In this document: positions 1 to 7,720 of the stretch, piece after piece
Layout: every line of letters begins with the position of its first letter
Numbering within the stretch: the first letter of the stretch is position 1
IMG/VR virus record: IMGVR_UViG_3300050821_006229
Span: 1-61,727 of that record
Source: a virus
Length of the DNA stretch: 61,727 nucleotides
Strand: one strand, 5' to 3'
Notes under the pieces: generated by a model
Databases searched by the model: none
What the model was told of the DNA's origin: nothing
Seen by the model: the letters and a program-made list of their open reading frames with translations, nothing else
Position numbers and translations under genes: made by a program

Positions 1-98
1 GCTGGTGATCGCGCCGCCGGTGCGCCAGGCCATCCTGGCGGCCATCTATCCGCGCTACATCGCCCTCGCGCAGGCGGGGCTGATCGGGGCGGACGGGA
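1..98. repeat. Terminal direct repeat (circular assembly overlap), left copy
   Basis: Bases 1-98 are identical to bases 61630-61727, so the window is a circular molecule (about 61629 bp) or one with a short terminal redundancy. An exact overlap near 100 bp is what short-read assemblers leave on circular or circularly permuted phage genomes, so I read it as an assembly overlap. A true 98-bp terminal repeat cannot be excluded. It lies inside a protein-coding gene. Confidence 0.95.
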
Positions 99-112
99 AG
101 CTGGTGAGGTAG
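1..112 (+). CDS. C-terminal end of the junction-spanning hypothetical protein
   Basis: The frame starting at base 2 (LVIAPPVRQAILAAIYP) is the continuation of the gene that starts at 60836. It closes with TAG at 110-112. A small hairpin (GCGAGC, loop, GCTCGC at 114-130) follows the stop but has no U-run, so I do not call it a terminator. Confidence 0.8.
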   Translation, partial: LVIAPPVRQAILAAIYPRYIALAQAGLIGADGKLVR

Positions 113-174
113 GGCGAGCATCCCGCTCGCAGCGGTTCCGCGGCGACCGTGACGCCGCGTACAAGGAGACGAGC

Positions 175-438
175 ATGAACGCACGATTCGATCTGACCGC
201 AGGGCACGCCGTCGGCGAGGGAGCAGTGCTGGACATTCACCGCTGCTCAATCCCGATCGGCGCCGAGTTCGACGCCGGCGACTACGTGGTGATGCACGTG
301 ATCACCGGAGACGCCGGCGAGGAAGGCAAGCCCGAGACCAACAAGCAGCTCTCCACGCCGGTGATGATGCGCAAGGGCGAGGCGCGCGCGGTCGCCAGCT
401 GCCTTATGGGAGTAGCGGCGGAGATCGGCGGGCGGTAG
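175..438 (+). CDS. Small hypothetical protein (87 aa)
   Basis: The ATG at 175 is preceded by AAGGAG at good spacing. The protein begins MNARFDLTAGHAVGEGAVLD and contains an internal Met-Met-Arg-Lys segment. There is no signal peptide, membrane segment or cysteine pattern. It is the last intact rightward gene before the ends of the two operons meet near 0.8 kb. I do not recognise it. Codon use matches the rest of the genome. Confidence 0.7.
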   Translation: MNARFDLTAGHAVGEGAVLDIHRCSIPIGAEFDAGDYVVMHVITGDAGEEGKPETNKQLSTPVMMRKGEARAVASCLMGVAAEIGGR

Positions 439-505
439 AATGGAGCCTGGCGAGCCGGGGCGCCGATCCCCGGTAGGTCGACCAACCGAGAAGGAGGACG
501 AGACG

Positions 506-687
506 ATGCGCAGACTAGGAGTCGCGATGCTGGTCGCGGCGCGCTCGGGCTCACCGCCGCGGCGTGCGGCGGGAACCCGTTAAAGATCCGCGGCAGGCGT
601 CCACGCACGGGCAGCGCCCGGAATGATGGTCGTACAGCACCAGCCGGCGGAGCCGATCGCCATGTACGCGGTCCTGCCGGTGGCTGA
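506..687 (+). pseudogene. Possible frameshifted lipoprotein gene
   Basis: AAGGAGG sits just upstream of an ATG at 506 (MRRLGVAMLVAA). That frame runs out after 25 codons. Moving one base near 539-541 reveals ALGLTAAACGGN, a perfect continuation of a lipoprotein signal peptide with a lipobox ending in Cys (TGC at 565). One missing base would therefore create a normal lipoprotein start. Beyond the lipobox no single frame stays convincing: the shifted frame stops at 685-687, and other frames show plausible pieces near 580-700. I read it as a decayed or mis-sequenced lipoprotein gene. The rest of 439-828 holds nothing else I can support except a short GC hairpin at 804-821 near the converging operon ends. 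Confidence 0.4.
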
Positions 688-828
688 CAATTCGCTGATG
701 AGATCAACGAGCACGCGAGCGACCCGGGAGCTTCGGGGCCGGCCCTCTTTTGCGTCTATAGCGGGAGTGGAGCGGGGAGGGGGTGCTGCGGGTTATGGAC
801 GCACCGCGCTGCAAGGCGCGGAGGAAGG

Positions 829-1014
829 CTAGTTGAGCGCGGCTCGCTGCTCTGGCGTTTGGAAGGTAATCTCCTTGTCGCGGCACAGGGCGATCAGCAC
901 TTCCTTGACGGTGCGGAGCGGCCTGTTGTCCTTGTCGTAGTGCAGGACGCCCCGCTTGATCGCGGCGTCGATCTCAGCGATCAGGATCCTCGCCAGCTCC
1001 TCCGGATTGCTCAC
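829..1014 (-). CDS. Small hypothetical protein, end of leftward operon (61 aa)
   Basis: The start ATG at 1014 overlaps the stop of the ParB-like gene by four bases, so translation is probably coupled. The protein (MSNPEELARILIAEIDAAIK) looks alpha-helical and charged, with a middle Arg-Pro-Leu-Arg-Thr-Val segment. There is no known motif. It is the last gene of the leftward early operon and may assist the ParB-like protein, but that is only position-based. Confidence 0.7.
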   Translation of the reverse strand: MSNPEELARILIAEIDAAIKRGVLHYDKDNRPLRTVKEVLIALCRDKEITFQTPEQRAALN

Positions 1015-2504
1015 TCTGCACCCCCAACCATCTCCCGCAGCCGCTCGAGGAACGCCACCCTGGCGTCAACGGCGCGGATCGCCGCGGCCCGGGGCTCGAG
1101 CCGGCCGAGCGCCACGTCCCAGAGCGCCCGGCGCAGACCGTCTGCCGACGGGTCGACCGAGCTGAGCAGCCGCCACGTCAGGTCGTAGGACTCCCAGAGC
1201 TCCGCCGGCCCCTCGGTCCCCGCCGCCGCGCTGACCAGCGCCACGAGGTCCAGGAGATCGGGGAGCGCCTGGGGGGCTGCGGAGGCCAGGGCCGCCAGGA
1301 TCTCAGCGCAGCGGGCCTCCTGGGCGCGCCTGCGGGCCGCCTCGGCCTTGGTGGGGCGACCGATCTTGGGGAGGGCAGCGGCGGCGGCCAGCGGGGGGCG
1401 CTCGCTCGGCAGCGGCGCGAAGCGGCGCACCGTCACGACCTCGCCGCGTCTCGGCCCATCGACGTAGATGGCTCGCTGGTCATCCGACCGTGCCTCGTTG
1501 ACCGGTCCCAGCACTTCCCACGCCCCGGCGTCTTGCGCCTGGTCGGCGAGTCCCGGGGCGTCCGGAGCGTCCTTCGGGTAGTGCCTGGTGCGCAGCAGGA
1601 AGGCGTTGCCGGTCAACGCCAGCTGCGTGCGATACCAGACCTCCACGTGCGCGTCCAGCTTGCGGTCCCAGCACGCTGGGTCCAGGCAGCGCTGACCCTC
1701 GGTGACCTCCTCGAACAGGTTCTTGTCCGACCGCTTGGGGCAGGTGGTGCACGGCCCCGCGAGCGGGATCAGCTGCGGGTCACCGAGGTCGAACGGTGCG
1801 TCAGTGACCACGCGTAGCCCCGCCACGGTCAGCCGCTCCACGTCCTCGACGGTGGGCCGGGCCGGCAGGCCGTCCAGCGCGAGCCGCCGGTAGAGAGCCT
1901 CCTGCGACTCCTCCGGCAGGCGCGCCACGGCCTCGAGGTGCGCAGCGCCCCAGCCGGCCACGACGGACGCCGGGTCCGCCGCGGCGGCGCGCCAGGCCGG
2001 CGAGAGCTGCGCGAGCCGCGCCCGCCGCAGGACCGCCTGGCGGGACAGGCCGAGCGCCCGGGCCGCGCGGGAGACGTTGCCGCCGTGGGCAGCGAGCGCG
2101 GAGGCGACGATCGCGGCGGACTCGATCGGCGAGAGGTCCAGACGGTAGGCGTTCTCGGCGTGGACGATCGCGGCGGCCTCCGCGTCCGTCGCCTCGCGGA
2201 CGACGCAGGGGACGGCAGCGAGCTTGGCGCGGCGCGCGGCGTCCAGGCGGCGGTGGCCGGCCATGACTTCCGGGATCAGCGTGCCGAGCTCTGGCGGTGG
2301 CTCATCCGAGCGGAGCATGACCATACGCACTACGAGCGGCTGGATCACCCCCTGCGCCCTGACGCTCGCGACCAGCGCCGGGTCGGCCCGGCCGCTTTCA
2401 CGCCCACGCGGCTGGAACGGGGACGGCCGGAGGTCGGCGACGGGGATCAGCTGGACGTCGGGGGGCTGCTGGGGCTGCGTGGCCTGCGCGGTGGGGTCGG
2501 TCAC
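1011..2504 (-). CDS. ParB/KorB-like DNA-binding protein
   Basis: About 497 residues. The N-terminal part is a ParB/Srx-type domain (IPVADLRPSPFQPR, then a GHRRLDAAR motif). A helix-turn-helix segment follows (GGNVSRAARALGLSRQAVLRRARLA, quoted in part). A Cys cluster (CTTCPKR ... CLDPACW, roughly residues 250-280) resembles the zinc-binding tail of many phage ParB-like proteins. I prefer the GTG at 2504, which overlaps the upstream stop as GTGA; an in-frame ATG at 2525 would add seven residues. No ParA ATPase is visible, so a role in regulation or DNA organisation is as likely as partition. It probably acts as a DNA-bound dimer. Confidence 0.85.
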   Translation of the reverse strand: MTDPTAQATQPQQPPDVQLIPVADLRPSPFQPRGRESGRADPALVASVRAQGVIQPLVVRMVMLRSDEPPPELGTLIPEVMAGHRRLDAARRAKLAAVPCVVREATDAEAAAIVHAENAYRLDLSPIESAAIVASALAAHGGNVSRAARALGLSRQAVLRRARLAQLSPAWRAAAADPASVVAGWGAAHLEAVARLPEESQEALYRRLALDGLPARPTVEDVERLTVAGLRVVTDAPFDLGDPQLIPLAGPCTTCPKRSDKNLFEEVTEGQRCLDPACWDRKLDAHVEVWYRTQLALTGNAFLLRTRHYPKDAPDAPGLADQAQDAGAWEVLGPVNEARSDDQRAIYVDGPRRGEVVTVRRFAPLPSERPPLAAAAALPKIGRPTKAEAARRRAQEARCAEILAALASAAPQALPDLLDLVALVSAAAGTEGPAELWESYDLTWRLLSSVDPSADGLRRALWDVALGRLEPRAAAIRAVDARVAFLERLREMVGGAE

Positions 2505-2692
2505 GGCGTCACCACCGCGCCCCACTGCATCGCCACCGCCGAGAGCGTCATGTGCTCCTGGCCGGCCTTGTCACGGACGGACTGGCGCTCAGCTTCTGTC
2601 AGGGCGCCCCAATACGCATGCCATTCGGACAGACCGAAGCCGCCGTCATTGCTCTTCGGTTGGAAGATCTTGCGCTGTGTGATCGTCTTCAT
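2501..2692 (-). CDS. Small hypothetical protein (63 aa)
   Basis: The ATG at 2692 is preceded by AGGAG on the leftward strand and overlaps the upstream resolvase gene by four bases. The protein begins MKTITQRKIFQPKSNDGGFG and has a Trp/Tyr-containing helix (LSEWHAYWGALTEAERQ). I see no motif of known function. The stop codon overlaps the GTG start of the ParB-like gene, which suggests coupled translation. Confidence 0.75.
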   Translation of the reverse strand: MKTITQRKIFQPKSNDGGFGLSEWHAYWGALTEAERQSVRDKAGQEHMTLSAVAMQWGAVVTP

Positions 2693-3174
2693 GTCGCTCC
2701 TCTCGTCTCTGCATAGGTGACGGCCACCGCGAGCGCTGCCCACAGGTGGCCGTGGACGCCGTAGGTGGGGCCGGGGGCCTTCTTGGTGCCGGCGGGGCCG
2801 AGCTTGTCGAGTAGGGCCTGCCGGACGTTGGGGTCCTTTGCGCGCGCCGAGCCGCACAGGTGCAGCTTGACCTCGCGGCGGGTGATGAGCGCCGCGCCGT
2901 TGCCGAGACGTTCGCCGGTCACGGTGTACCAGCGCTCGAGGAAGCGCCCGACCCACAGGCAGGTATCGAAGACTTCCTTCCCGACCGGCATGCCCATGCT
3001 CTCGATCCATTCGATCGCGCAGGCCGGGAACTGCCCAAGCGGTAGCAGCTCGATGCTGCTGAGCCGATCGCGCAGGCGCTCGTTGCCGAGGACGCCGGCA
3101 CGTTTCACGCGACCATTCTCGAACAGCACGACGCCGCTCTCGGTTGGTCCCGGGTCGATCGCCAGTACTCTCAC
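2689..3174 (-). CDS. RuvC-like Holliday-junction resolvase fold protein
   Basis: The GTG at 3174 sits eight bases after GGGAGG and overlaps the upstream stop as GTGA. It yields 161 residues that start VRVLAIDPGPTESGVVLF. The DPGPTESG strand-turn with its first acidic residue, the later Glu in AIEWIESMGMPVG, and a C-terminal Ala-rich helix match the RNase H-like fold of RuvC resolvases used by phages to resolve branched DNA before packaging. Family length is about 150-180 residues. Activity would be cytoplasmic. A longer frame upstream is only overlap with the neighbouring gene. Confidence 0.75.
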   Translation of the reverse strand: MRVLAIDPGPTESGVVLFENGRVKRAGVLGNERLRDRLSSIELLPLGQFPACAIEWIESMGMPVGKEVFDTCLWVGRFLERWYTVTGERLGNGAALITRREVKLHLCGSARAKDPNVRQALLDKLGPAGTKKAPGPTYGVHGHLWAALAVAVTYAETRGAT

Positions 3175-3608
3175 GCGAGCCTCCCGATGCACTCGGGGCC
3201 GTACCCGGCCGCGATGCTCTCCGGCACCGTGAGCGCCCGGCCGCACCTGGCGCAGCGGCCCTCGTGGTGCAGGGTGACAGATGGCGGGAGCGGCCATCCC
3301 CAACGCAGACGCTTCCACAGCCAGGCGAACGCCACCGCCGATGGCGCGTCACGCCGCACGTGGCTCTTTGCGCCGTGGTTGTAGTACCAGCCCTTCCGGC
3401 ACTGCCGGAGCGTCCCGAGGTAGCTGTAGTCACCTTCGTTGTCGGGGCCGGTCAGGACCGTGACGAATGCTACCCCCTCGCGGTGCCGTGACACCCGGTA
3501 CGTGAACCTCCCGCCGGTCGCGGCGTTCTGGACCGTGAACACGGCGCGGCCGGCGAGCACGAAGGCGCGCTGCGCGGCCGGGTCGGCGGGGAGCGTGGCG
3601 GAGGTCAT
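3171..3608 (-). CDS. DUF6011-like zinc-ribbon protein (145 aa)
   Basis: The ATG at 3608 overlaps the upstream stop as ATGA. The N-terminal two thirds looks beta-rich (GRAVFTVQNAATGGRFTYRV). The C-terminus has CARCGRALTVPESIAAGYG followed by PECIGR. This Cys-x-x-Cys-Gly-Arg ... Gly-Tyr-Gly-Pro-x-Cys pattern is typical of the short DUF6011 module seen in many phage proteins, and it presumably binds zinc. Function is unknown; it may bind nucleic acid. It lies between a tiny cysteine protein and the resolvase in the leftward operon. Confidence 0.75.
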   Translation of the reverse strand: MTSATLPADPAAQRAFVLAGRAVFTVQNAATGGRFTYRVSRHREGVAFVTVLTGPDNEGDYSYLGTLRQCRKGWYYNHGAKSHVRRDAPSAVAFAWLWKRLRWGWPLPPSVTLHHEGRCARCGRALTVPESIAAGYGPECIGRLA

Positions 3609-3763
3609 CGGGGTTCCGTGCTGCGGATTTGCAGCTTGGGGCAGTTGCGGCACTCGCGCACCCAGAAGGAGCGCGGCGCGCCGCTGTACTGGTTGGGCAG
3701 CAGGTACAGGCGCCACGGGCGCCAGTTGTGGCAGTAGCCAGGGTGTCGGCGGTTGTCGGTCAT
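3605..3763 (-). CDS. Small Cys/His protein (52 aa)
   Basis: The ATG at 3763 is preceded by GGAGG and overlaps the helicase stop by four bases. The peptide (MTDNRRHPGYCHNWRPW ... CRNCPK) has one Cys-His pair and a later Cys-x-x-Cys pair, so it could bind one zinc ion. No family is recognised. Its stop overlaps the next ATG, so it is translationally linked to the DUF6011-like gene. Confidence 0.65.
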   Translation of the reverse strand: MTDNRRHPGYCHNWRPWRLYLLPNQYSGAPRSFWVRECRNCPKLQIRSTEPR

Positions 3764-6054
3764 GCTCCCTCCGTGATTGGTTCCCGCAGCCGCCCCGCCA
3801 GTCCGGTCCACCGTTGCCGCGACTCGACGCGCGACGCCGCGATCTCAACGGCCCGGCGCGTCCCGCACAGCACCAGCAGCCGTTGTGCCCTGGTCATCCC
3901 GGTGTACAGCAGGGTCCGCTGCAGCATGATGTAGTGCGAGTCGTGGCAGGCCAGGAGCACCACCGGGTACTCGCTGCCCTGCGCCTTGTGGACGGTGCAG
4001 GCGTAGGCCAGCTTCAAGGCGCCGGCCTTCTCCACCGTGTACTCGACGGCGCGGTCGTCGATCCTGACCGTGACCGTGGGCTTGCCGTCGGCGTCGCGAC
4101 CGACCGCCTCGACCGTCCCGCTGTCGCCGTTGTACACGTCCAAGTCGTAGTCGTTCTTCTGCTGCATCACGCGGTCGCCGACGCGCAGGCCCCGCTTGGG
4201 GCTCCCGAACGGCTGACCGGCGGGGTTGACCGCGGCTTGCAGCGCGGCGTTCAGCGCCTCGACGCCGAGCGGCCCCTTGTGCATCGGCGACAGCACCCAC
4301 ACGTCGCGCAGGAAGTCCACGCCGAGCCGTCGCGGGATCGCCTCCGCGGCCATGCGCACGACCGCGGCCGCCAGCGCCGCCGGGTCCTCGACGAAGCAGG
4401 CGTAGAAGTCGCTGGGCTCCCTGGCGGCCGGGATCTCCATCGGCTCGCCGCGGTTCAGGCGGTGCGCGTTGACCGCGAGCCGCGACGCCGCGCCCTGGCG
4501 GAACACGCGGTCCAGCCGCGCGACCGGCACGGCGCCGCTCTCGATCGCGTCGCGCAGCACCCGGCCTGGGCCGACGGAGGGCAGCTGGTCCGCGTCGCCG
4601 ACCAGGGCCAGCCGGCAGCCGGGGCGCAGGGCGGCCAGCAGGCGCGCCGCGAGGCCGACGTCGACCATGCTGGCCTCGTCGCAGATCACCAGGTCCGCCG
4701 GCAGCGGGTTCAGCTCGTTGTGCCGCCACCCCTGCTCCGGGTGGTACATCAGGAGGCGGTGGATCGTCTGGGCGCCGGCGCTGGACAGCTCGCTGAGGCG
4801 CTTGGCGGCCCGGCCGGTCGGGGCGCACAGGCGGACGACCGTGTCGCCTTCGCGGGCCAGCTCGACCACCAGGCGGACGATGGAGCTCTTTCCCACGCCG
4901 GGGCCTCCGGTAACGATGCAGACCGGCGCCGCGCACATCAGGCGCACGGCCGCGGCCTGGTCGTCGGTCAGCTCGAAGCCGGCGCGGCGCGACAGGTCGG
5001 CGCGTCCTACCGCGGCGGCGTCACCCACCTCCCGCGCGAGAGCGAGGCCACCGGCGCTGTCGCAGGCTGGGCAGACGGCGCCGATGCTTCCCGGTCGGTC
5101 ATCCGGCCCCGTGTCTTCCGGCATGCCGGTCCAGCCGCAGGCGCAGGTCCACGCTCGCGGCTTCGGCGTGGACGGCGCCGCCAGCGCCAGCAGCCGCCGC
5201 GCCACGTCGCACTCGCAGTCGAACCACCATTTGAGGTACACGCTGTCGCCGTCCATGACGACGCGGTTGAGCGTCTCGAGCTGCGCCAGCTCCGGCGCGA
5301 TCGTCGCCGCCTTCAGCTCGAGCAGCTTGGCCGACTCCCAGGCCAGCCGGTCCCGCGGCACGAAGCAGTGGCCGTCCCCGGCAGCCTCCGCGAGCACGTG
5401 CATGACGCCGGCCCCGATCCTGGCGGCGCTCGCGTGCGGCACGCCGGAGGCCCTGGCGATCGCGTCGGCCGTGGCGAACCCGACGCCCTCGAAGTCGTCG
5501 ATCAGGCGGTACGGGTTCTCCTGGATGAGCGCCACAGCCCCGCCGCCGTAGCGCTTGAGGATGCGCGGCACGAAGCGCTCCGGGACCGCCCACTCGCGGA
5601 GCCGCGCCATCGTCCTGGCTTCTGTCCCGCGCTCGGCGATCTGGCGGCTGATGCTCAGGGCCATGGCGAAGGACAGCCGCGGGATGGCGCCGGCTGCCTC
5701 GGCGGCAAATCGGCTGGCGTCGCCGAGCGCCATGTCGATCACCTTGTCGCCGAATCGCTCGCTTAGCGCCTTGGCGGTGGCCGGTCCTACGCCATCGATG
5801 GAGCGCAGGAATCGCTCGACGCCGACTTGCCCCGATGGCAGGATGACTTCGCTGCCCTGTGCAGCGAAGCGTTTGCCGTGGCGCGGATGGTTTGTCCAGT
5901 CGCCGGAGAGGCGCACCGTCTCACCGGGGCGAAGGTGGCCGAGCGGTCCCACGGCAGTCTCGCGGGCGCCGGCGATGTCCAGCGCGAGCACGGCGAACCC
6001 GCCGTCCTCCGCGGCGAAGATGCGCCGCTCGACCGTGGCTTCCAGGGTGGCCAT
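3760..6054 (-). CDS. RecD2-like ATP-dependent DNA helicase with a zinc-finger insert
   Basis: 764 residues from the ATG at 6054 (MATLEATVERRIFAAEDGGF). The N-terminal OB-like region, a helix-hairpin-helix (DGVGPATAKALSERFG, about residues 85-105), Walker A GGPGVGKSS (about residue 381), a DEASMVD Walker B (about 454) and the C-terminal UvrD-like motifs (VHKAQGSEYP, GMTRAQ) define the RecD2/TraA 5'-3' helicase family. An unusual Cys-x-Cys ... Cys-x-x-Cys module (CACGW ... CPACD, about residues 300-335) is inserted before the motor domain. The predicted promoter puts the transcript start next to this ATG, so the mRNA may be leaderless. It is probably used in phage replication or recombination. 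Confidence 0.9.
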   Translation of the reverse strand: MATLEATVERRIFAAEDGGFAVLALDIAGARETAVGPLGHLRPGETVRLSGDWTNHPRHGKRFAAQGSEVILPSGQVGVERFLRSIDGVGPATAKALSERFGDKVIDMALGDASRFAAEAAGAIPRLSFAMALSISRQIAERGTEARTMARLREWAVPERFVPRILKRYGGGAVALIQENPYRLIDDFEGVGFATADAIARASGVPHASAARIGAGVMHVLAEAAGDGHCFVPRDRLAWESAKLLELKAATIAPELAQLETLNRVVMDGDSVYLKWWFDCECDVARRLLALAAPSTPKPRAWTCACGWTGMPEDTGPDDRPGSIGAVCPACDSAGGLALAREVGDAAAVGRADLSRRAGFELTDDQAAAVRLMCAAPVCIVTGGPGVGKSSIVRLVVELAREGDTVVRLCAPTGRAAKRLSELSSAGAQTIHRLLMYHPEQGWRHNELNPLPADLVICDEASMVDVGLAARLLAALRPGCRLALVGDADQLPSVGPGRVLRDAIESGAVPVARLDRVFRQGAASRLAVNAHRLNRGEPMEIPAAREPSDFYACFVEDPAALAAAVVRMAAEAIPRRLGVDFLRDVWVLSPMHKGPLGVEALNAALQAAVNPAGQPFGSPKRGLRVGDRVMQQKNDYDLDVYNGDSGTVEAVGRDADGKPTVTVRIDDRAVEYTVEKAGALKLAYACTVHKAQGSEYPVVLLACHDSHYIMLQRTLLYTGMTRAQRLLVLCGTRRAVEIAASRVESRQRWTGLAGRLREPITEGA

Positions 6055-6061
6055 GGGAAAC

Positions 6062-6090
6062 AGGGTAGCGGTTCTGACTTTCCGCGTCAA
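6062..6090 (-). promoter_or_regulatory. Leftward early promoter
   Basis: On the leftward strand TTGACG (6090-6085) and TACCCT (6067-6062) are separated by 17 bases, a sigma70-like layout. The expected transcript start is about 6055, immediately before the helicase ATG at 6054, which has no Shine-Dalgarno sequence. The -35 box is the outer arm of the operator palindrome. Confidence 0.6.
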
Positions 6091-6119
6091 GCCCATACCG
6101 CCCAATTATTGGGCTTGAC
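6086..6119. promoter_or_regulatory. Nested palindromic operator between divergent promoters
   Basis: A 10-bp perfect inverted repeat, GTCAAGCCCA (6086-6095) and TGGGCTTGAC (6110-6119), contains the -35 boxes of both promoters. Nested within it is a perfect 15-bp palindrome, GCCCAATTATTGGGC (6100-6114, centred on 6107). Three GCCCA half-sites therefore lie between the two promoters. A protein bound here would cover both -35 elements. The nearest candidate regulator is the ribbon-helix-helix-like protein at 6185. Confidence 0.65.
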
Positions 6120-6144
6120 AGGGCGAAATGGGCCGGAGTACCAT
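6115..6144 (+). promoter_or_regulatory. Rightward early promoter
   Basis: TTGACA (6115-6120), an 18-base spacer and TACCAT (6139-6144) form a sigma70-like promoter upstream of the first rightward gene (ATG 6185, SD AAAGGAG). The sequence GGGCTTGAC around the -35 box is shared with the leftward promoter and with the late promoter at 31560. Confidence 0.6.
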
Positions 6145-6184
6145 TCCGCCAGTCGCTCCCCAGCGGAGCCGAAAGGAGACGGGG

Positions 6185-6445
6185 ATGAGGAATGCCAAGA
6201 GGCAGCGGGAGGAGCAGCGGGCCAACGCTCGCGGGGAGCGCGTCGGGCCGCGGAGTGAGGACGCCAATCCGCGCCGCGAGGTCAAGGTGGCGCTCGGCCC
6301 GCTCTACGAGGTCGCCGTCGCGAGGCAGAAGCAGCTCGGCTATGCGCGGCTCAGCGAGTACATGCGGCGCATCATCGTCGATCACTTCGCGGCCGAGCGG
6401 GTCGCGGTGCCACAGGAACAGGAAGCGGCTGGCGGGGCGGTCTGA
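6185..6445 (+). CDS. Possible ribbon-helix-helix regulator (86 aa)
   Basis: AAAGGAG precedes the ATG at 6185. The first 30 residues are Arg/Asn-rich and probably disordered. The C-terminal half (EVKVALGPLYEVAVARQKQL ... RLSEYMRRIIVDHFAAE) has the strand-helix-helix spacing of Arc/CopG proteins. It is the first gene behind the palindromic operator, the usual place for a small autoregulator, so I infer that it may repress both early promoters. Neither the fold nor the regulation is certain. The stop overlaps the next start by one base (TGATG). Confidence 0.6.
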   Translation: MRNAKRQREEQRANARGERVGPRSEDANPRREVKVALGPLYEVAVARQKQLGYARLSEYMRRIIVDHFAAERVAVPQEQEAAGGAV

Positions 6446-6618
6446 TGCTCCCCGCCGAGAAGATCGCCGTGCGCAAGGCGCTGATGGACCTCGCGTCATA
6501 CCTGCGCCGCGTGCCCGCGAATCACGGGAGCGAGGAGTACAAGAAGGGATACGCCGCCGGGCTCGACTCGGCCGCGCGGATGGCATCGAACGAAGCGGAG
6601 GCGATGAAACCATTCTAA
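6445..6618 (+). CDS. Small helical protein (57 aa)
   Basis: The ATG at 6445 overlaps the previous stop (TGATG). The protein MLPAEKIAVRKALMDLASYL ... EEYKKGYAAGLDSAARMASN resembles the short phage helical proteins with a YxxGxxxGLxxA signature; function is unknown. The stop TAA is at 6616-6618. Confidence 0.65.
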   Translation: MLPAEKIAVRKALMDLASYLRRVPANHGSEEYKKGYAAGLDSAARMASNEAEAMKPF

Positions 6619-6686
6619 AGTATCGCAACCCCCAAGCGCCCAAGGTGCCGATCACGGCCAGGACGGGCAGACAGGAGACGAGGCGA

Positions 6687-7049
6687 ATGAACACAGTGTT
6701 TCTGGTGGTGCATGTAGAAGACGACAGCGATTCGATATTGAGCGGTTGGTTCACCAAGGAGGCGGCAACGGCTGAGGCTCGCCGGCTCGGCGTCGTTTAC
6801 GAGGACCCGGCTTATGCCTGCCTAGCGCAGCTTGCGCTTGGCGAGCGGAGCGAGGCGCCGATCAGTTACGAGGACCTCCCCGAGGTGCGCGAGGCGCAGG
6901 AGGCGAGGAATCGTCCCTGGACGCAGCACGCATTCGGCTGGCGCATCGCGGTCGAGCTTGGGGGGAGAACGCTTCACCGCGCCTTCCACCATTGGGCGCG
7001 CGAAAACGGCCTGGAGCCTTGGCCGCTGGCCGCGTTGGAGGTGCTGTGA
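6687..7049 (+). CDS. Hypothetical protein (120 aa)
   Basis: An ATG at 6687 follows a GGAG element about ten bases upstream. The sequence (MNTVFLVVHVEDDSDSILSG) begins with a beta strand, and later parts contain acidic helices and a Trp-rich C-terminus (FHHWARENGLEPWPL). No recognised domain. The stop overlaps the SSB-like gene start by one base. Confidence 0.7.
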   Translation: MNTVFLVVHVEDDSDSILSGWFTKEAATAEARRLGVVYEDPAYACLAQLALGERSEAPISYEDLPEVREAQEARNRPWTQHAFGWRIAVELGGRTLHRAFHHWARENGLEPWPLAALEVL

Positions 7050-7708
7050 TGGCGAAGCACCAGACGCAGACCAGGGTAGGGATGTCAGAGTTCGAGGGCA
7101 GCGAGCCGGCGTCGGACGGCTGGCACAGGTTTGTCGTCGCGGAGGTCGTGGACCTCGGCGAGGAAGCGTCGAAGTTCAAGGCCGGCGAGATGCAGCACCG
7201 CGGCTTCCTGCTGTGCCAGATCGACGAGGTGTACGAGGGTGAGGGTGACCTCGCCGGCACGCGCAAGGAGGTCCGGCAGTACTTCGACTACAACATCGGG
7301 TTCGGCGGCAGCAAGAAGGGGAGCAAGCTGCGCACCATGGTCGAGCAGTGGCGGGGCCGGCCGTTCACCGAGGCCGAGCTGGACAAGATCCGCGCCAAGG
7401 GCTTCGACCTCGCCAAGTTCGTCGGGTTCGGCGGCCTGGTGATGACGGTCAGCGAGAAGGCCAAGACTTCGGAGAACATGTTCGCCAAGCCGGTCAAGTG
7501 GGCGCCGACGGACGACAAGGCGGCGGTCAAGGCTGGCGCGGAAGAGGGCGCCATCGAGGTCGAGGGCTTCAAGCCCTATTGGGACCGCGAGGCGAAGGTC
7601 GAGACGGCCGCCGGTGCGCCGCGCGGCGGGGGCGGGACGCCCTTCGACGACCCGGCCGACGGCGACGGCAGCGGCGACACCGGCGGCACTCCCTTCGACG
7701 ACTTCTAA
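7049..7708 (+). CDS. Probable single-stranded DNA-binding protein
   Basis: 219 residues. The N-terminal 130 residues look OB-fold-like and beta-rich (DGWHRFVVAEVVDLGEEASK, FLLCQIDEVY, FGGLVMTVSEKAK). The tail is Gly/Asp-rich with GGGTPFDDP and ends GGTPFDDF. An acidic tail ending in Pro-Phe plus acidic residues is the signature of bacterial and phage SSBs that recruit partner enzymes. It sits directly before a PD-(D/E)XK nuclease and upstream of helicases, which fits a replication/recombination module. The SSB call is inference; an alternative is another phage OB-fold protein. Confidence 0.6.
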   Translation: MAKHQTQTRVGMSEFEGSEPASDGWHRFVVAEVVDLGEEASKFKAGEMQHRGFLLCQIDEVYEGEGDLAGTRKEVRQYFDYNIGFGGSKKGSKLRTMVEQWRGRPFTEAELDKIRAKGFDLAKFVGFGGLVMTVSEKAKTSENMFAKPVKWAPTDDKAAVKAGAEEGAIEVEGFKPYWDREAKVETAAGAPRGGGGTPFDDPADGDGSGDTGGTPFDDF

Positions 7709-7720
7709 GGCGCGTCCACC

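Noticed and set aside
1011-2504. ParB-like protein as evidence of a plasmid-phage or prophage partition system
   Set aside because: No ParA, no clear parS cluster and no integrase or repressor. KorB/ParB-like regulators also occur in lytic phages.
3439-5766. Long rightward open frame (775 codons) opposite the helicase
   Set aside because: It is antisense to RecD2-like motifs, is rich in Arg/Gly/Ala and has no domain. A shadow of the real gene.
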